Positions 1-5,305 of a DNA stretch of 6,305 nt are shown here, in pieces. The position numbers and the translations under genes were made by a program. The notes below the pieces were generated by a model. That model was not told the origin of the DNA, searched no databases, and worked only from the letters and a program-made list of their open reading frames with translations. How positions within the stretch are numbered: the first letter of the stretch is position 1; the number at the start of each line of letters is the position of its first letter. The DNA is taken from NCBI GenBank assembly GCA_031256125.1, contig JAIRRE010000070.1:1-6305 (forward strand). Reading direction: 5' to 3'. This DNA is from Burkholderiaceae bacterium. Its GTDB lineage: Bacteria > Pseudomonadota > Gammaproteobacteria > Burkholderiales > Burkholderiaceae_C.

Positions 1-247
1 GGCGGTGCTGGCGGCGGTGTTCTTTGTTTGCACGCTGGGGCTGGCGTATTTCGGTACCAATCAGCATGTCAGCCGCCCCAGCGGCAGCGTGCTCGATCAA
101 TCTGCCGTCGCTGCGCCCGCCGCATCGGCGGCGAGCAGTGCGGTGTCCGCGATTCCTGCGTCGGTGGGCGCTAGCGCTGCGCCGGCGGCAATCGCGGCCA
201 GCGCTCCGCAGCCGGCATCATCGGGCGCGGCGCGGATTCCGCAGTGA
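1..247 (+). CDS. secG: SecG, protein-export membrane protein (3' part only)
   Basis: This is the C-terminal end of the small SecG subunit of the SecYEG translocon, which assists SecA-driven protein export across the inner membrane. The frame is open from the window edge (first full codon at base 2) to the TGA at 245-247, so the start lies upstream. The visible part begins inside a hydrophobic helix (AVLAAVFFVCTLGLAYFG), which fits the second membrane segment of SecG. It is followed by NQHVSRP and then a tail of about 50 residues rich in Ala, Ser and Pro. Such low-complexity tails are common in proteobacterial SecG and poorly conserved. The assignment rests on the helix, the tail and the location directly before tRNA-Leu and nuoA, a frequent betaproteobacterial order. 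The sequence is short and low in information, so the call depends partly on context. Confidence 0.8.
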   Translation, partial: AVLAAVFFVCTLGLAYFGTNQHVSRPSGSVLDQSAVAAPAASAASSAVSAIPASVGASAAPAAIAASAPQPASSGAARIPQ

Positions 248-294
248 CGCAGCGCCACAGTGACCGTGCAAGTTCGTCGGGATAAACAGCGTCA

Positions 295-326
295 TTGTCC
301 GAGGAGATGCGGTTTCGGAGTAAACT
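295..326 (+). promoter_or_regulatory. Weak sigma70-like promoter candidate upstream of tRNA-Leu
   Basis: TTGTCC at 295-300 matches four of six bases of the -35 consensus and TAAACT at 321-326 matches four of six of the -10 consensus. The spacer is 20 nt, longer than the preferred 16-18, so this is a tentative call. It is the best candidate I see between the secG stop and the tRNA, and would serve the tRNA and possibly the nuo operon by read-through. Confidence 0.2.
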
Positions 327-346
327 AACGGGCTGTTTCTGCTGCG

Positions 347-379
347 GACTCTCTTTGGAGTCACTGTGGAGACTCTGAA
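347..379 (+). other. Two mutually exclusive hairpins in the tRNA-Leu 5' leader
   Basis: The segment holds GACTC (347-351), GAGTC (358-362) and GACTC (371-375). The central GAGTC can pair with the upstream arm (5 bp, 6 nt loop). It can also pair with the downstream arm, where flanking bases 354-357 and 376-379 extend the stem to 9 pairs, two of them G-T, around an 8 nt loop. Neither stem is followed by a T-run, so neither looks like an intrinsic terminator. The structure ends 5 nt before the mature tRNA 5' end, so it could affect leader folding or RNase processing. That role is inference. Confidence 0.35.
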
Positions 380-384
380 AATCA

Positions 385-469
385 GCCGTCGTGGTGAAAT
401 TGGTAGACACGCTATCTTGAGGGGGTAGTGGCGAAAGCTGTGCGAGTTCGACTCTCGCCGACGGCACCA
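385..469 (+). tRNA. tRNA-Leu (anticodon GAG)
   Basis: This is a complete class II tRNA of 85 nt that reads CUC and CUU leucine codons. The acceptor stem GCCGTCG (385-391) pairs fully with CGACGGC (459-465), followed by discriminator A466 and an encoded CCA (467-469). The D arm is GTG (394-396) with CAC (408-410). The anticodon stem is CTATC (412-416) with GGTAG (424-428), and the loop TTGAGGG places the anticodon GAG at 419-421. A long variable arm (429-441, with GC/GC pairs around GAAA) and a T arm GCGAG / TTCGACT / CTCGC (442-458) complete the fold. The A discriminator and long variable arm suit leucine identity. It lies between secG and nuoA and is probably co-transcribed with at least one of them. 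Confidence 0.97.
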
Positions 470-487
470 AAGGCAAAGCGGGTCGCT

Positions 488-503
488 TATGCGTCAAGCA
501 TAG
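488..503 (+). other. Small hairpin between tRNA-Leu and nuoA
   Basis: TTATGC (488-493 region, starting at T487/T488) pairs with GCATAG (498-503) around a short loop, giving about six pairs including one T-G. No T-run follows, so it is not a convincing terminator. It could mark an RNA processing point between the tRNA 3' end and the nuo message, or it may be incidental. Confidence 0.25.
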
Positions 504-512
504 TGGCAGCTT

Positions 513-518
513 TATAAA
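513..518 (+). promoter_or_regulatory. TATAAA, possible -10 box for nuoA
   Basis: TATAAA matches five of six bases of the sigma70 -10 consensus and lies 25 nt before the nuoA start codon, in an AT-rich patch. No good -35 element sits 16-18 nt upstream (the nearest hexamers match three bases at best). The operon may therefore depend instead on a promoter before the tRNA or on an activator. Confidence 0.25.
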
Positions 519-530
519 GGAACATACAAA

Positions 531-536
531 GAGAAG
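531..536 (+). promoter_or_regulatory. Ribosome binding site of nuoA
   Basis: The purine-rich GAGAAG ends 7 nt before the ATG at 544, a normal Shine-Dalgarno distance, and supports that start codon. Confidence 0.55.
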
Positions 537-543
537 TATTTCG

Positions 544-903
544 ATGAATCTTGCCAACTACCTGCCCGTGCTGTTATTCATTCTGGTTGGCTTGGCCGTC
601 GGAGCGCTGTCTCTTGGAGCTGGGGCGCTGCTTAAGCCGCATAAGCCTGATCCGGCCAAGGATTCTCCTTACGAATGCGGGTTTGATGCCTTTGAAGACG
701 CGCGCATGAAATTCGACGTGCGTTATTACCTGGTTGCCATCCTGTTTATCCTGTTCGATCTGGAAATTGCCTTTCTCGTCCCGTGGGCGGTGGCACTCAA
801 GGCGGTTGGGGTGATCGGCTTTGGCGCGGTCCTGATCTTTCTGGCGATTCTGGTCGTGGGCTTTGCCTACGAGTGGAAAAAAGGCGCGCTTAATTGGGAA
901 TGA
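544..903 (+). CDS. nuoA: NADH-quinone oxidoreductase subunit A
   Basis: NuoA (ND3 homologue) is a small inner-membrane subunit of complex I at the junction between the quinone site and the proton-pumping arm. The 119-residue product has the usual family length and three hydrophobic segments, at about residues 7-28, 60-82 and 88-109. The loop between the first two carries YECGF with Cys45, equivalent to the ND3 loop cysteine that reports the active/deactive state in mitochondria. The second helix holds the signature [15 protein letters not shown], including the conserved acidic pair D72 and E74 (D79/E81 in E. coli). The ATG is chosen from the ribosome binding site at 531-536 and the expected N-terminus. 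It is the first nuo gene and is followed 16 nt later by nuoB. Confidence 0.98.
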   Translation: MNLANYLPVLLFILVGLAVGALSLGAGALLKPHKPDPAKDSPYECGFDAFEDARMKFDVRYYLVAILFILFDLEIAFLVPWAVALKAVGVIGFGAVLIFLAILVVGFAYEWKKGALNWE

Positions 904-919
904 AGCAAAGTAAGCGTAC

Positions 920-1399
920 ATGACCGATTCGTTGCAACAAAAAGGCTTTGTTCTCACCAGCGTGGATGCGACGGTGAATTGGGCCAAAACCGGTTCGCTG
1001 TGGCCTGTTACCTTTGGTCTGGCCTGCTGCGCCGTGGAGATGATGCACGCGGCTGCGGCGCGCTACGACATCGCGCGCTTTGGCTCGGAGGTGTTCCGCG
1101 CCAGCCCACGTCAGTCCGATTTACTGATTGTTGCCGGCACACTGTGCAACAAGATGGCCGGGGCGCTGCGCAAGGTTTATGACCAGATGGCCGAGCCGCG
1201 CTGGGTGATTTCGATGGGGTCGTGCGCCAACGGCGGGGGCTACTATCACTACAGTTATTCGGTGGTGCGTGGCTGCGACCGCATCGTGCCGGTGGATGTT
1301 TACGTGCCCGGCTGCCCGCCGACGGCGGAGGCGTTGATTTACGGCCTGATCCAGTTACAGCAGAAGGTGCGTCGCACCCATACCATCGCGCGGGCGTAA
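920..1399 (+). CDS. nuoB: NADH-quinone oxidoreductase subunit B (N2 cluster)
   Basis: NuoB (PSST/NDUFS7 homologue) carries cluster N2, the [4Fe-4S] centre that passes electrons to quinone in the connecting module of complex I. The 159-residue product shows [20 protein letters not shown] with the unusual adjacent ligands C36 and C37. The other ligands are C102 ([16 protein letters not shown]) and C132 (VPGCPP). The 30-residue spacing between the last two, with the [13 protein letters not shown] insertion, is the alpha/beta-proteobacterial and mitochondrial form. Thermus has 29. The protein is short at the N-terminus, as in other betaproteobacteria. The gene starts 16 nt after nuoA and ends 14 nt before nuoC, which fits one transcript. 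No key residue is missing. Confidence 0.98.
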   Translation: MTDSLQQKGFVLTSVDATVNWAKTGSLWPVTFGLACCAVEMMHAAAARYDIARFGSEVFRASPRQSDLLIVAGTLCNKMAGALRKVYDQMAEPRWVISMGSCANGGGYYHYSYSVVRGCDRIVPVDVYVPGCPPTAEALIYGLIQLQQKVRRTHTIARA

Positions 1400-1413
1400 G
1401 CGGAACAACGAGC

Positions 1414-2040
1414 ATGGCCGAAATCATTCTTCACGAACACGCGATTGCCCCGCAAGCGCTGCGGGAGTGCGTGGCGCAAGCGCTGCAAGGCAAGGCCCAG
1501 AACGTGTCCATCACCCTGGGGCAGGTTATTGTGACGGTGTCGCCGGGTAATTATCTGTCTGCGATGCAGACCTTGCGCAACGCCGAGGGCTGCCGCTTCG
1601 AGCAGCTCATTGATTTATGCGGCGTTGATTACTCGGCATACAGTGGCGAAGGGCGCTGGCCGGGGCCGCGCTACGCGGTAGTTTCGCACCTGTTGTCGGT
1701 TAGCCTGAACCAGCGCGTGCGTGTGCGGGTCTTTTGCGCGAACGACCAATTCCCCGTGCTGCCTTCGGTCTCGCCGATCTGGAATGGGGCTAACTGGTTC
1801 GAGCGCGAGGCGTTCGATTTGCTGGGCATCGTGTTCGACGGTCATGCCGATCTGCGCCGTATCCTGACCGATTATGGTTTCGTTGGCCACCCGCTGCGCA
1901 AGGACTTTCCGCTGACCGGCCATGTCGAGATGCGCTATGACGAGCAGCGCCAGCGCGTGGTGTATGAGCCGGTTTCGATTGAGCCGCGCGAGATTACGCC
2001 GCGCATCATCCGCGAGGAGCATTACGGGGGGCTGCGCTAA
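1414..2040 (+). CDS. nuoC: NADH-quinone oxidoreductase subunit C
   Basis: NuoC (30 kDa/NDUFS3 homologue) is a cofactor-free structural subunit of the peripheral arm that packs against NuoD and NuoB. The product is 208 residues, normal for a stand-alone NuoC. The family signature is clear in the C-terminal half: [13 protein letters not shown] (127-139), [11 protein letters not shown] (146-156) and [15 protein letters not shown] (158-172), ending in EEHYGGLR. The frame is open further upstream, but those codons overlap nuoB and do not resemble the family. The ATG at 1414, preceded by GGAAC at 1402-1406, gives the expected N-terminus MAEIILHEH. It is separate from nuoD, unlike the fused nuoCD of E. 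coli. The 111 nt after its stop holds a decayed copy of the nuoD start. Confidence 0.97.
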   Translation: MAEIILHEHAIAPQALRECVAQALQGKAQNVSITLGQVIVTVSPGNYLSAMQTLRNAEGCRFEQLIDLCGVDYSAYSGEGRWPGPRYAVVSHLLSVSLNQRVRVRVFCANDQFPVLPSVSPIWNGANWFEREAFDLLGIVFDGHADLRRILTDYGFVGHPLRKDFPLTGHVEMRYDEQRQRVVYEPVSIEPREITPRIIREEHYGGLR

Positions 2041-2066
2041 GGCGCTCGGCGCGTGCTGCATTTGTC

Positions 2067-2147
2067 ATGGCAGAAATCAAGAATTACACATTAACCTTTG
2101 GCTCCTGCGCCGAAATCGAGCGCGGCATTTGCGTGGGAAGGGCCTGA
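2067..2147 (+). pseudogene. Truncated duplicate of the nuoD 5' end (26-codon leader-like ORF)
   Basis: An ATG at 2067 opens a 26-codon frame that begins [12 protein letters not shown], then continues [14 protein letters not shown] and stops at TGA 2145-2147. The first 12 residues match the real NuoD start ([12 protein letters not shown]) at 11 of 12 positions. At DNA level 29 of 36 bases agree, and most differences are silent (GCA/GCT, GAA/GAG, ACA/ACG, TTA/CTC). After FG the similarity to NuoD stops. The frame differs from nuoD (85 nt offset) and ends 4 nt before the nuoD ATG. No Shine-Dalgarno sequence precedes it, so translation would be weak or would rely on ribosomes coming from nuoC, 26 nt upstream. 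It is best read as a leftover nuoD start from duplication or allele replacement. A working leader peptide is possible but unproven. Confidence 0.7.
2136..2142 (+). promoter_or_regulatory. Ribosome binding site deciding the nuoD start
   Basis: GGAAGGG ends 9 nt before the ATG at 2152 and is the only good Shine-Dalgarno sequence in the nuoC-nuoD gap. It supports the second MAEIKNYTL start over the upstream copy at 2067, which has no such site. It lies inside the last codons of the 26-codon ORF, so a ribosome translating that ORF would cover or expose it. Confidence 0.6.
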
Positions 2148-2151
2148 GCCA

Positions 2152-2187
2152 ATGGCTGAGATCAAGAATTACACGCTCAATTTTGGC
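2152..2187 (+). repeat. Intact member of a diverged direct repeat (nuoD codons 1-12)
   Basis: These 36 bases repeat 2067-2102 with 29 identities, including an exact 14-base match (2161-2174 with 2076-2089). The offset is 85 nt. The repeat begins exactly at the start codon in both copies and has no similarity upstream of it. Confidence 0.8.
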
Positions 2188-3402
2188 CCTCAGCACCCGG
2201 CGGCGCACGGGGTGTTGCGGCTGGTGCTCGAACTTGACGGTGAAGTCATCGAACGCTGTGATCCGCACGTCGGTCTGTTGCACCGCGGGACGGAAAAACT
2301 GGCCGAGCATCGCACCTTCCTCCAAGCGATGCCCTACATGGACCGGCTGGACTACGTGTCCATGATGTGCAACGAGCACGCCTATTGTCTGGCGGTGGAA
2401 AAGCTCCTGGGTGTCGAGGTGCCGATCCGGGCGCAATACATCCGGGTGATGTTCTCGGAGATCACGCGCATCCTCAACCACCTGATGTGGCTGGGTTCGC
2501 ACGGCAATGATTGCGGCTCCTCCACCATTCTGATTTACACCTTCCGCGAGCGCGAGGATTTGTTCGACATGTACGAGGCGGTGTCGGGCGCGCGCATGCA
2601 CGCGGCGTACTTCCGGCCCGGCGGCGTTTACCGCGACCTGCCCGATTCGATGCCCAAGTACGAGAGCAAGATTCGCGGGGCCAAGGCGCTGGAGGCGCTC
2701 AACGCCAACCGGCAGGGGTCGCTGCTGGACTTCATCGAAGACTTCACCAAGCGTTTCCCGAAGTGTGTGGATGAATACGAAACGCTGCTGACCGACAACC
2801 GCATCTGGAAACAGCGTACCGTCGGCATTGGCGTGGTCTCGCCCGAGCGCGCGCTCAATCTCGGCTTGACCGGGCCGATGCTGCGCGGTTCGGGCATCGC
2901 GTGGGATTTGCGCAAAAAGCAGCCCTACGAGGTTTACGATAAGGTGGACTTCGACATCCCCTTGGGCAAGACCGGCGACACTTACGACCGCTATCTGGTG
3001 CGGGTGCAGGAAATGCGCGAGGCCAACCGTATCATCGTGCAATGCGTCGATTGGCTGCGCGCCAATCCGGGGCCGGTGATCGTCGAAAATCACAAGGTCG
3101 CGCCGCCCAAGCGGCAGGCCATGAAAACCAACATGGAAGAGCTGATCCACCACTTCAAGCTCTTTTCCGAAGGGATGCACGTGCCCGAGGGCGAGGCTTA
3201 CGCGGCCATCGAGCACCCCAAGGGCGAATATGGCATTTACTTAATCAGCGATGGCGGCAACAAGCCCTATCGCCTGAAAATCCGCGCGCCCGGTTTTGCA
3301 CATTTGTCCGCGTTTGACGAGTTGACCCGTGGCCATATGCTGGCCGATGCGGTGGCCATCATTGGTTCGCTGGATATCGTGTTTGGAGAGATCGATCGAT
3401 GA
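2152..3402 (+). CDS. nuoD: NADH-quinone oxidoreductase subunit D (quinone-site subunit)
   Basis: NuoD (49 kDa/NDUFS2 homologue) forms most of the quinone-binding cavity with NuoB and is related to the large subunit of NiFe hydrogenases without its metal site. The product is 416 residues, the normal size for a stand-alone NuoD. The N-terminal [10 protein letters not shown] contains H19, and RLDYVS contains Y68. Their 49-residue spacing matches the quinone-contacting His/Tyr pair (His38/Tyr87 in Thermus). D120 aligns with Thermus Asp139. Also seen are [20 protein letters not shown] and the C-terminal DIVFGEIDR. The ATG at 2152 is chosen from the family N-terminus and the ribosome binding site. 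An upstream in-frame TTG at 2098 would add 18 unrelated residues. The loop [18 protein letters not shown] is more polar than the DVGAMT form of other groups. The stop overlaps the nuoE start (ATGA). Confidence 0.98.
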   Translation: MAEIKNYTLNFGPQHPAAHGVLRLVLELDGEVIERCDPHVGLLHRGTEKLAEHRTFLQAMPYMDRLDYVSMMCNEHAYCLAVEKLLGVEVPIRAQYIRVMFSEITRILNHLMWLGSHGNDCGSSTILIYTFREREDLFDMYEAVSGARMHAAYFRPGGVYRDLPDSMPKYESKIRGAKALEALNANRQGSLLDFIEDFTKRFPKCVDEYETLLTDNRIWKQRTVGIGVVSPERALNLGLTGPMLRGSGIAWDLRKKQPYEVYDKVDFDIPLGKTGDTYDRYLVRVQEMREANRIIVQCVDWLRANPGPVIVENHKVAPPKRQAMKTNMEELIHHFKLFSEGMHVPEGEAYAAIEHPKGEYGIYLISDGGNKPYRLKIRAPGFAHLSAFDELTRGHMLADAVAIIGSLDIVFGEIDR

Positions 3403-3938
3403 GCAGCGCAACCGTTGCAGCTAACAAGACGGGGCCAATCACGGCCTTGCCGCTGTCGGACGCCACGCGCGCACGTTTCGCGCGCGAAACGGCCAAATAC
3501 CCCGCCGACCAAAAGCAGTCGGCGGTGATGGGCTGCCTGGCGATCCTCCAGCAGGAGCAGGGCTGGGTCAGCCCCGAAGGTGAACTGGCGGTGGCCCAAT
3601 ATCTGGATATGCCACCGATGGCGGTGCACGAGGTCGCCACCTTCTACAACATGTACAACCAGCAACCGGTGGGTCGCTACAAGATCACCGTCTGCACCAA
3701 CCTGCCATGCCAATTGCGCGGTGGTGCCAAGGCGCTGCAAGCGCTGGAACAAAAACTCGGCATTGTCGACGGTGAAACCACACCCGATGGCCGGTTCACC
3801 TTGCAGCACTGCGAATGCCTGGGCGCTTGCGCCGACGCACCGGTGCTGCTGGTCAACGACCGCGCCATGTGCAGCTTCATGGACGATCAAAAACTCGATG
3901 AGTTAGTCGATGGCTTGAAAGCGGAGGTGCGCAAATGA
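3399..3938 (+). CDS. nuoE: NADH-quinone oxidoreductase subunit E (N1a cluster)
   Basis: NuoE (24 kDa/NDUFV2 homologue) is a thioredoxin-fold subunit of the NADH-oxidising module that holds the [2Fe-2S] cluster N1a near FMN. The 179-residue product has the ligands C99 and C104 (VCTNLPC) and C140 and C144 (CLGAC). The 36-residue gap between the pairs is the same as in E. coli NuoE (C97 to C133). The N-terminal helical part carries [11 protein letters not shown] and [13 protein letters not shown]. The first 18 or so residues, before the helical domain, look like a short extension compared with typical homologues of about 160 residues. The start is supported by the 4 nt ATGA overlap with nuoD, which implies translational coupling. 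The stop overlaps nuoF in the same way. Confidence 0.97.
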   Translation: MSSATVAANKTGPITALPLSDATRARFARETAKYPADQKQSAVMGCLAILQQEQGWVSPEGELAVAQYLDMPPMAVHEVATFYNMYNQQPVGRYKITVCTNLPCQLRGGAKALQALEQKLGIVDGETTPDGRFTLQHCECLGACADAPVLLVNDRAMCSFMDDQKLDELVDGLKAEVRK

Positions 3939-5290
3939 GCGGCGCGGCATCCGTGCTGGAGCGTTTCGCCGCCACGGGCCGCGAGACATGTTTTCATGGC
4001 CGCCACATCGAGCCGCAAATTTACGCCGGGCTGGACGGCCAGAACTGGCGTTTGAAGGAATACGAGGCGCGCGGCGGTTATCAGGCGCTCAAAAAGGTTC
4101 TGGGCAAAGATGGCGGCGCGGGCATGACGCCCGATCAAGTTATCGCCACAGTCAAGGAATCGGGTTTGCGCGGACGCGGCGGCGCGGGTTTTCCGACCGG
4201 CCTCAAGTGGAGCTTCATGCCGCGCCAGTTTCCGGGGCAGAAGTACCTGGTCTGCAATTCCGACGAGGGCGAGCCGGGCACCTGCAAGGACCGCGACCTC
4301 CTGATGTACAACCCGCACCTGGTCATCGAAGGTATGGCGATTGCCGCCTACGCGATGGGTGCGAGCGCGGCCTACAACTACATTCACGGCGAGATCTTCC
4401 AGATTTACGAACGCTTCGAGGCGGCGCTAGAAGAAGCGCGTGCCGCCGGTTATTTGGGCGAGCGCATTCTGGTCAGTGATTTCAGTTTTCAGTTGCACGC
4501 GCATCACGGTTTTGGCGCCTACGTGTGCGGCGAGGAAACCGGGCTGCTCGAATCGATTGAGGGCAAGAAAGGGCAGCCGCGCTTCAAGCCGCCGTTTCCG
4601 GCTAGTTTCGGCTTGTACGGTAAACCGACCACCGTCAACAACACCGAGACGCTGGCGGCGGTGCCGTGGATCATCCGCAACGGCGGCGCGGCTTACTTGG
4701 CCTGCGGCAAGCCGGGCAACGGCGGTACCAAGATTTATTCGGTCAGCGGCGACGTGGAGTTGCCCGGCAACTATGAAGTGCCGATGGGTACGCCCTTTGC
4801 CAAGTTGCTGGAGCTGGCCGGCGGCGTGCGCGGCGGGCGCAAGCTCAAAGCGGTGATACCGGGCGGCTCGTCCGCGCCGGTGCTGCCCGCCTCCGTCCTC
4901 ATGGATTGCACCATGGACTACGACTGCATCGCCAAGGCCGGGTCGATGCTCGGTTCCGGCGCGGTGATCGTCATGGACGAAACGCGCTGCATGGTGCGGT
5001 CGCTGCTGCGGCTGTCGTACTTCTACATGCACGAATCGTGCGGCCAGTGCACGCCTTGCCGCGAAGGCCCGGGGTGGCTCTGGCGCATCGTCGATCGCAT
5101 CGAGCGCGGTCAGGGCCGGCCTGAAGACTTGGACCTGCTCGATTCGGTCGGCGGCAATATCATGGGCCGTACCATCTGTGCGTTGGGCGACGCGGCGGCT
5201 ATGCCGGTGCGCGGCATGCTTAAGCACTACCGGGACGAGTTCCAGTACCACATCGAACACAAGCACTGCCCGGTGCCGGACTACGTTTGA
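3935..5290 (+). CDS. nuoF: NADH-quinone oxidoreductase subunit F (NADH/FMN, N3 cluster)
   Basis: NuoF (51 kDa/NDUFV1 homologue) oxidises NADH through FMN and passes electrons to [4Fe-4S] cluster N3. The product is 451 residues. [16 protein letters not shown] (77-92) is the glycine-rich FMN/NADH motif, and [13 protein letters not shown] (108-120) lines the nucleotide site. CGEET (198-202) continues the flavin pocket. Cluster N3 ligands are C369, C372 and C375 ([11 protein letters not shown]) and C415 (TICALGDAA). The 40-residue spacing to the last one is the mitochondrial/alpha/beta form. Residue 203 is Gly where most homologues have Ala (CGEETALL), a mild oddity. About 20 residues precede the usual [12 protein letters not shown] start, giving a short N-terminal extension supported by the ATGA overlap with nuoE. 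nuoG follows after 15 nt. Confidence 0.98.
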   Translation: MSGAASVLERFAATGRETCFHGRHIEPQIYAGLDGQNWRLKEYEARGGYQALKKVLGKDGGAGMTPDQVIATVKESGLRGRGGAGFPTGLKWSFMPRQFPGQKYLVCNSDEGEPGTCKDRDLLMYNPHLVIEGMAIAAYAMGASAAYNYIHGEIFQIYERFEAALEEARAAGYLGERILVSDFSFQLHAHHGFGAYVCGEETGLLESIEGKKGQPRFKPPFPASFGLYGKPTTVNNTETLAAVPWIIRNGGAAYLACGKPGNGGTKIYSVSGDVELPGNYEVPMGTPFAKLLELAGGVRGGRKLKAVIPGGSSAPVLPASVLMDCTMDYDCIAKAGSMLGSGAVIVMDETRCMVRSLLRLSYFYMHESCGQCTPCREGPGWLWRIVDRIERGQGRPEDLDLLDSVGGNIMGRTICALGDAAAMPVRGMLKHYRDEFQYHIEHKHCPVPDYV

Positions 5291-5291
5291 C

Positions 5292-5300
5292 GGGTGGGAA
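5292..5300 (+). promoter_or_regulatory. Ribosome binding site of nuoG
   Basis: The purine-rich GGGTGGGAA ends 5 nt before the ATG at 5306 and fixes the nuoG start, which gives the standard N-terminus MVELEIDGKKV. Confidence 0.5.
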
Positions 5301-5305
5301 CAGAC

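Noticed and set aside
470..543. Intrinsic terminator after tRNA-Leu
   Set aside because: The hairpin near 488-503 is short and has no T-run after it.
1222..1413. Upstream start for nuoC inside nuoB
   Set aside because: The extra 64 codons are out-of-frame nuoB sequence with Arg-rich translation; the ATG at 1414 gives the normal NuoC.
2098..2151. TTG at 2098 as an upstream nuoD start adding 18 residues
   Set aside because: The extra residues do not match the family, TTG is a weak start with no ribosome binding site, and [20 protein letters not shown] is the expected N-terminus.
2067..2187. The repeated nuoD start as a simple assembly duplication
   Set aside because: The copies differ at 7 of 36 bases, mainly at silent positions, and their flanks differ, so it is not a copied read or misjoined contig end.
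2077..3216. 379-codon open frame on the minus strand opposite nuoD
   Set aside because: It lies wholly antisense to a well-conserved gene, its product is His/Arg/Val-rich without a recognisable domain, and such frames arise from GC-biased third positions in the real gene.
4427..5266. 279-codon minus-strand frame opposite nuoF
   Set aside because: It is a shadow of the coding strand; composition is Arg/His/Ala-rich and no start context or family motif is seen.
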